This document shows, piece after piece, positions 5,807 through 8,509 of a stretch of 8,509 bases of DNA. This stretch comes from an uncultured Butyrivibrio sp. (GTDB lineage: Bacteria > Bacillota > Clostridia > Lachnospirales > Lachnospiraceae): contig CAJTON010000012.1 in NCBI GenBank assembly GCA_910577605.1, positions 18,332 to 26,840 on the forward strand. Direction: 5' to 3'. Within the stretch, counting starts at the first letter, position 1, and each line of letters begins with the position of its first letter. The notes below the pieces were generated by a model. It saw nothing but the letters and a program-made list of their open reading frames with translations. It was not told the origin of the DNA and ran no database searches. A program made the translations under genes and the position numbers.

Positions 5807-6053
5807 TTAGACATATTCGATTTTCATTTTCTTTATCGGGGCATTGGCTACCTTGAAGATAATCTCGTCAACGCAGTCCCCATATCTGCCCTGCTGTCTA
5901 CATATAAGTAGGTTTTCTTTTCCCTCATGCCATCTACCGTCCTTTCTTGGCTTCATTATACCGTTATGGGGAAGTTCGATCAAAACTGTAACTTTGCACT
6001 TGATTTTTATCCAAAATTTACTATTAATCGCAGGACCACTGACCAAACGATCT
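5807..6053 (-). pseudogene. 3' remnant of an unidentified mobile-element gene
   Basis: An open frame enters from inside the 185-aa gene and ends at 5807. Only the part below about 6050 looks like genuine protein: WIKIKCKVTVLIELPHNG, then MKPRKDGRWHEGKENLLICR and a tail ending VANAPIKKMKIEYV. It has no ribosome site and no start of its own, since the only upstream ATG lies in the overlapping gene in a different frame. The nearby strong terminator 14 bp after its stop suggests it was once the last gene of an element transcript. A 49-aa reading from ATG 5956 is formally possible but has no ribosome site. I do not recognise the family. Confidence 0.5.
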
Positions 6054-6611
6054 TTACACGCCGCTCCCGCCCAGCCGCGCGATAATAGCGTCGCGGTACT
6101 CCGTATGATGCGGCATAGCGCCTCCGAGTCCTCCCTGCTTGGGAAACACAAGTTTGAAATAGCTTCCGTTTTTCATCGTGATAAAACACTTTACCGACCC
6201 CATCCAGCCCTTCTTGAGCTCACAATCCTCAATATCAGCAAGCGAAAAGCAGGTTCCGATATCGCTCAGGAGGACATACGAATCGACGTCCTGTACATAC
6301 GCGTCGCCTACATCCGGGTCGTCGTCAAACTCATAGTAATAACTGTTCCTCTCGCAGTCGGCAATCACAAGGGAGAACTGCGTAATGCCGATATAGACGT
6401 CATATGTCGAGTATTTTTTCTTTTCAAGCGCGACCAAGCCTCCGTTTTCGTCGGGAACCAGCCGGTCCTCGGTGCGGACGCAGTTCCCGAAAATTCCCGC
6501 TATGTTCGTTTCCTTCGATATCGCATGTATTCCAGCCAACAGTGTTTCCCCGTCAGGCACATATTTACCCAAAATCTGCATCATGTTTTTTTCATCGAAA
6601 ATATCCGGCAT
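6054..6611 (-). CDS. Hypothetical 185-aa protein, possible bacterial PH-like domain, in operon with rarA
   Basis: The start at 6611 is chosen because AAAGGAGG lies 8 bp upstream and the protein then reads MPDIFDEKNMMQILGKYVPDGETLL. The in-frame ATG at 6662 would lie deep in rarA without a ribosome site. There is no signal peptide or membrane segment, so it is predicted cytoplasmic. The strand-rich middle (YDVYIGITQFSLVIADCE, SYVLLSDIGTCFSLADIEDCELKKGW, then SVKCFITMKNGSYFKLVFP) and the final helix HTEYRDAIIARL resemble the beta-sandwich plus C-terminal helix of YokE-like bacterial PH domains. This is a pattern judgement only. An acidic run, EFDDDPDVGD, falls in a loop. Only 1 bp separates it from the rarA stop, so the two are co-expressed. 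The mobile-element scar begins right after its TAA. Confidence 0.8.
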   Translation of the reverse strand: MPDIFDEKNMMQILGKYVPDGETLLAGIHAISKETNIAGIFGNCVRTEDRLVPDENGGLVALEKKKYSTYDVYIGITQFSLVIADCERNSYYYEFDDDPDVGDAYVQDVDSYVLLSDIGTCFSLADIEDCELKKGWMGSVKCFITMKNGSYFKLVFPKQGGLGGAMPHHTEYRDAIIARLGGSGV

Positions 6612-6612
6612 T

Positions 6613-7944
6613 TTAAGTCCTCCTTTTATTTTTTTCCCGCTTCCATTCCTTAATGGCTTCAAGCCTTTCTTTTATCTTTGCCTCCGCGCCCTGAACCGTG
6701 GGTTTATAATATTCGCGCCCTAGAAGCGAATCCGGCAGACACTGCATATCCGTAAGTTTGTCCTCAGTATCGTGCGCGTACTGATAACCCTTTCCGTAAT
6801 CAAGGTCCGCCATAAGATCTGTTACGGCGTTGCGTATCACTAGAGGAACCGGCTCGGAAAGCTGCGTATTCGCGTCGATCTTCGCAGTCTCATAGGCGGC
6901 GTACAGAGCGTTTGATTTAGGGGCTATTGACATATAGACAACCGCCTCTGTAAGATGCACGGTGCATTCCGGCATTCCGATAAAACGGCACGCCTGATAT
7001 GCCGCCACCGCTATCTCAAGCGCGCGCGGGTCGGCAAGTCCCACGTCCTCGCTCGCAAAACGCGTCACCCTGCGGGCGACATACAGCGGGTCCTCGCCCG
7101 CCTCAAGCATTCGCGCAAGCCAGTAAACCGCGGCGTCGGGGTCGGAGTTGCGCATGGATTTGTGCAGCGCGGAAATAAGATTATAATGCTCCTCCCCTTT
7201 TTTGTCATAAAGAAGGGATTTTTTTGAAGTACACTGCTCCAGAGTTTCTTTCGTGACCGTGACCGTTCCGCTGCCGTCCAGATCACCGTTTAAAATAACC
7301 ATCTCAAGCGTGGACAGCGCCGTTCTCGCGTCCCCGTTCGCAAATGCCGCGATCGCTTCAAGCATTTTGTTCTCTATTCTGATGTTCTGCCCTCCAAAGC
7401 CTCTTTCGTCCCTCAGCGCGCGCCGCAGAAGATTTGTAAGCTCGTCCGTACCAAGAGCCTGAAGGACAAAAACCTTGCATCTTGACAAAAGAGCGCCGTT
7501 TATCTCAAAGGACGGATTCTCAGTAGTCGCACCGATAAGAATTATACTGCCCTTTTCTACAAACGGCAGAAAAGCGTCCTGCTGCGCCTTGTTGAAACGG
7601 TGTATCTCGTCAACAAAAACTATCGTCCTCTCGCCGACGCTCCTGTTTTCCTCCGCCTGCTGCATGACCGCGCGTATCTCCTTGATTCCGCTTGTCACCG
7701 CCGAAAAATCTATAAAAGAAGCCTTCGTCTGCTTCGCTATTATCCTTGCGAGCGTCGTTTTGCCCACCCCAGGAGGCCCCCAGAAGATCATCGAGGAAAT
7801 CTGGTCGCTTTCTATCAGCCGGCGCAGCACCTTTCCCGGTCCGAGAAGATGCGACTGTCCCGCATACTCCTCCAGCCTTTCCGGTCTGAGCCTTGCCGCA
7901 AGCGGTCTGGGTACGCTCCTGTCAAAAAAACTAATCTGTTCCAT
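6613..7944 (-). CDS. rarA: Replication-associated recombination protein A (RarA/MgsA), AAA+ ATPase
   Basis: The protein is 443 residues, the usual length for RarA/MgsA/WRNIP1. Motifs in order are PLAARLRPERLEEYAGQSHLL (14-34, the family box), Walker A GPPGVGKT (56-63), Walker B IVFVDEIH (108-115), sensor 1 GATTENPSF (138-146) and the arginine finger in LLSRC (152-156). It continues with the clamp-loader-like helical and tetramerisation region (RFASEDVGLADPRAL and PKSNALYAA are typical). RarA binds single-stranded DNA at stalled forks and works with RecA and replication restart. I chose ATG 7944 (MEQISFFDRSV), which has GGAGAA about 8 bp upstream. The longer in-frame ATG at 8019 lies inside the promoter spacer, upstream of the transcription start, so it cannot be used from that promoter. 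Confidence 0.96.
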   Translation of the reverse strand: MEQISFFDRSVPRPLAARLRPERLEEYAGQSHLLGPGKVLRRLIESDQISSMIFWGPPGVGKTTLARIIAKQTKASFIDFSAVTSGIKEIRAVMQQAEENRSVGERTIVFVDEIHRFNKAQQDAFLPFVEKGSIILIGATTENPSFEINGALLSRCKVFVLQALGTDELTNLLRRALRDERGFGGQNIRIENKMLEAIAAFANGDARTALSTLEMVILNGDLDGSGTVTVTKETLEQCTSKKSLLYDKKGEEHYNLISALHKSMRNSDPDAAVYWLARMLEAGEDPLYVARRVTRFASEDVGLADPRALEIAVAAYQACRFIGMPECTVHLTEAVVYMSIAPKSNALYAAYETAKIDANTQLSEPVPLVIRNAVTDLMADLDYGKGYQYAHDTEDKLTDMQCLPDSLLGREYYKPTVQGAEAKIKERLEAIKEWKREKNKRRT

Positions 7945-8007
7945 ACGGTATTCTCCACATTTTCCGGCGCGTCCGATAAGCCTGTAAAAGGCCTCGGCAT
8001 TTTCTCC

Positions 8008-8036
8008 AGTATATAACATAAAGCTTTCGTTTTCAA
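8008..8036 (-). promoter_or_regulatory. rarA promoter
   Basis: On the minus strand TTGAAA (8036-8031), a 17-bp spacer and TATACT (8013-8008) form a strong SigA-type promoter. Transcription would start near 8001, giving a leader of about 57 nt. The alternative rarA ATG at 8019 lies in the spacer. Confidence 0.65.
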
Positions 8037-8082
8037 TAGCGTGAAAAGCATTGTATTTTTATGTATTTTTTGCAAAAAAATG

Positions 8083-8111
8083 GTGACAAATTCCCGTCCG
8101 TGTAATATAAT
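8083..8111 (+). promoter_or_regulatory. Rightward promoter of the FliD-like gene
   Basis: GTGACA (8083-8088) and a perfect TATAAT (8106-8111) are spaced by exactly 17 bp. Transcription would start near 8118, with a leader of about 58 nt carrying AAGGAGGTGA before the ATG. It diverges from the rarA promoter, with about 46 bp between the two -35 boxes. Confidence 0.7.
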
Positions 8112-8175
8112 GTAATAGTAAAAATGGATTTTTATATGAAGTTTTTAATCATAACCAGACAAGGAGGTGACTGTT

Positions 8176-8509
8176 ATGATTAGCAGCGTATACGATTATT
8201 ATATGTCGGAATACGGAATGCGTCCCTATTCCAAGCACAACGCTCATAAAAAAAGCGAACTCAAAGACATCTACAATAACATTGTTAAGATTAACAGATT
8301 CAGCCCCTTTTACAAAATAGACAATCCGGAGGGTTTCCAAAAGCGTGCCATCGACATCAAGGAGAGCGCCAAGAGCCTTTCCGAGGTCGCCGCGGACCTG
8401 ACGGACGCCGAGAGCGGCGATATGACGTTTAAAAGCATCGCTCACTCAAGCAACGACGAGATAGTTTCCGCAGAATATATAGGCGACAACACTTCGGCGG
8501 GCGCTTCAA
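8176..8509 (+). CDS. Partial protein with FliD/hook-associated-like pattern (3' part outside window)
   Basis: The first 111 codons are present. The start is clear: AAGGAGGTGA (8161-8170), complementary to the 16S tail, lies just before ATG 8176. The protein begins MISSVYDYYMSEYGMRPYSK, with no signal peptide. A helical segment follows (KKSELKDIYNNIVKINRFSPFYKI), then a heptad-like helix (GFQKRAIDIKESAKSLSEVAADL). Near the edge comes SIAHSSNDEIVSAEYIGDNTSAGAS, which resembles the S-S-x-D-x-x-V-S-A segment of flagellar capping/hook-associated proteins such as FliD. The N-terminus is not that of classical FliD and no flagellar genes are nearby, so this may be a non-flagellar relative. The assignment is tentative and the remainder is needed. 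Confidence 0.7.
   Translation, partial: MISSVYDYYMSEYGMRPYSKHNAHKKSELKDIYNNIVKINRFSPFYKIDNPEGFQKRAIDIKESAKSLSEVAADLTDAESGDMTFKSIAHSSNDEIVSAEYIGDNTSAGAS

Larger units (their letters stand above)
5350..6053. mobile_element. Degenerate remnant of a mobilizable/conjugative element
   Basis: This stretch holds three broken leftward genes (an unknown 3' tail, a ParA 5' part and a MobC-like 5' part) between two intact host-type genes, AraC and the 185-aa gene. ParA plus MobC is the partition and mobilization module of Firmicutes ICEs and mobilizable transposons. No relaxase, integrase or att repeat remains, and no clear target duplication is visible at the edges, so boundaries are approximate. Confidence 0.6.

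Noticed and set aside
5954..5984. TTGATC-17-TATAAT promoter match on the minus strand within the element remnant
   Set aside because: The -10 box runs directly into the only nearby ATG (TATAATG), so a transcript from it could not include that start. It is probably coincidental in coding sequence.
5338..6060. ACACG at both edges of the scar as a target-site duplication
   Set aside because: Five bases only, the edges are not precisely known, and no inverted terminal repeats accompany them.
5844..6653. Plus-strand open frame of 269 codons
   Set aside because: It crosses the element junction and lies antisense to the 185-aa gene, so it cannot be an evolved gene. No ribosome site is seen.
1..8509. 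tRNA, rRNA, CRISPR array or riboswitch
   Set aside because: I saw no cloverleaf, rRNA-like block, regularly spaced direct repeats or recognisable aptamer on either strand.

Overview
The window looks like chromosomal DNA from a gut-type Clostridia (Bacillota), probably Lachnospiraceae or a relative. The pointers are strong AGGAGG-type ribosome binding sites on most genes, moderately GC-rich codon use, an AraC-family regulator beside Gfo/Idh oxidoreductases and TIM-barrel isomerases, and a fragment of a Firmicutes-type mobilizable element. The taxon is an inference, since no rRNA or marker phylogeny is available here.

Left half (1-4533): a leftward cluster for carbohydrate or carbohydrate-like substrates. 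In transcription order it has a leucine-rich-repeat protein (4302-3523), two different sugar phosphate isomerase/epimerase TIM barrels (3491-2616 and 2616-1879, joined by a TAATG overlap), and two tandem paralogous Gfo/Idh/MocA NAD(P)-dependent oxidoreductases (1815-652, and 649 to beyond the left edge, joined at an ATGA). The LRR gene is visibly AT-rich beside its neighbours and sits where the cluster's own promoter would be expected, so it looks like an insertion.

Centre (4303-5349): a bidirectional regulatory region. A leftward extended -10 promoter overlaps a 14-bp perfect palindrome. A rightward promoter drives an AraC-family regulator (cupin sensor plus double HTH) through a short leader that itself contains a terminator-like hairpin. 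The regulator most likely controls the sugar cluster.

Scar (about 5350-6053): remnants of an integrated mobilizable or conjugative element, all on the minus strand. They are the 3' end of an unidentified gene, a strong intrinsic terminator, a ParA cut to 78 residues, and about 20 codons of a MobC-like relaxosome protein that run into the end of the AraC gene.

Right part (6054-8509): housekeeping sequence. rarA (replication-associated AAA+ ATPase) is transcribed leftward with a 185-aa protein that may carry a PH-like domain, 1 bp downstream. Diverging from rarA is the 5' part of a gene whose product has a FliD-like pattern near its visible end. Both divergent promoters read well, and the rarA promoter helps fix its start codon.
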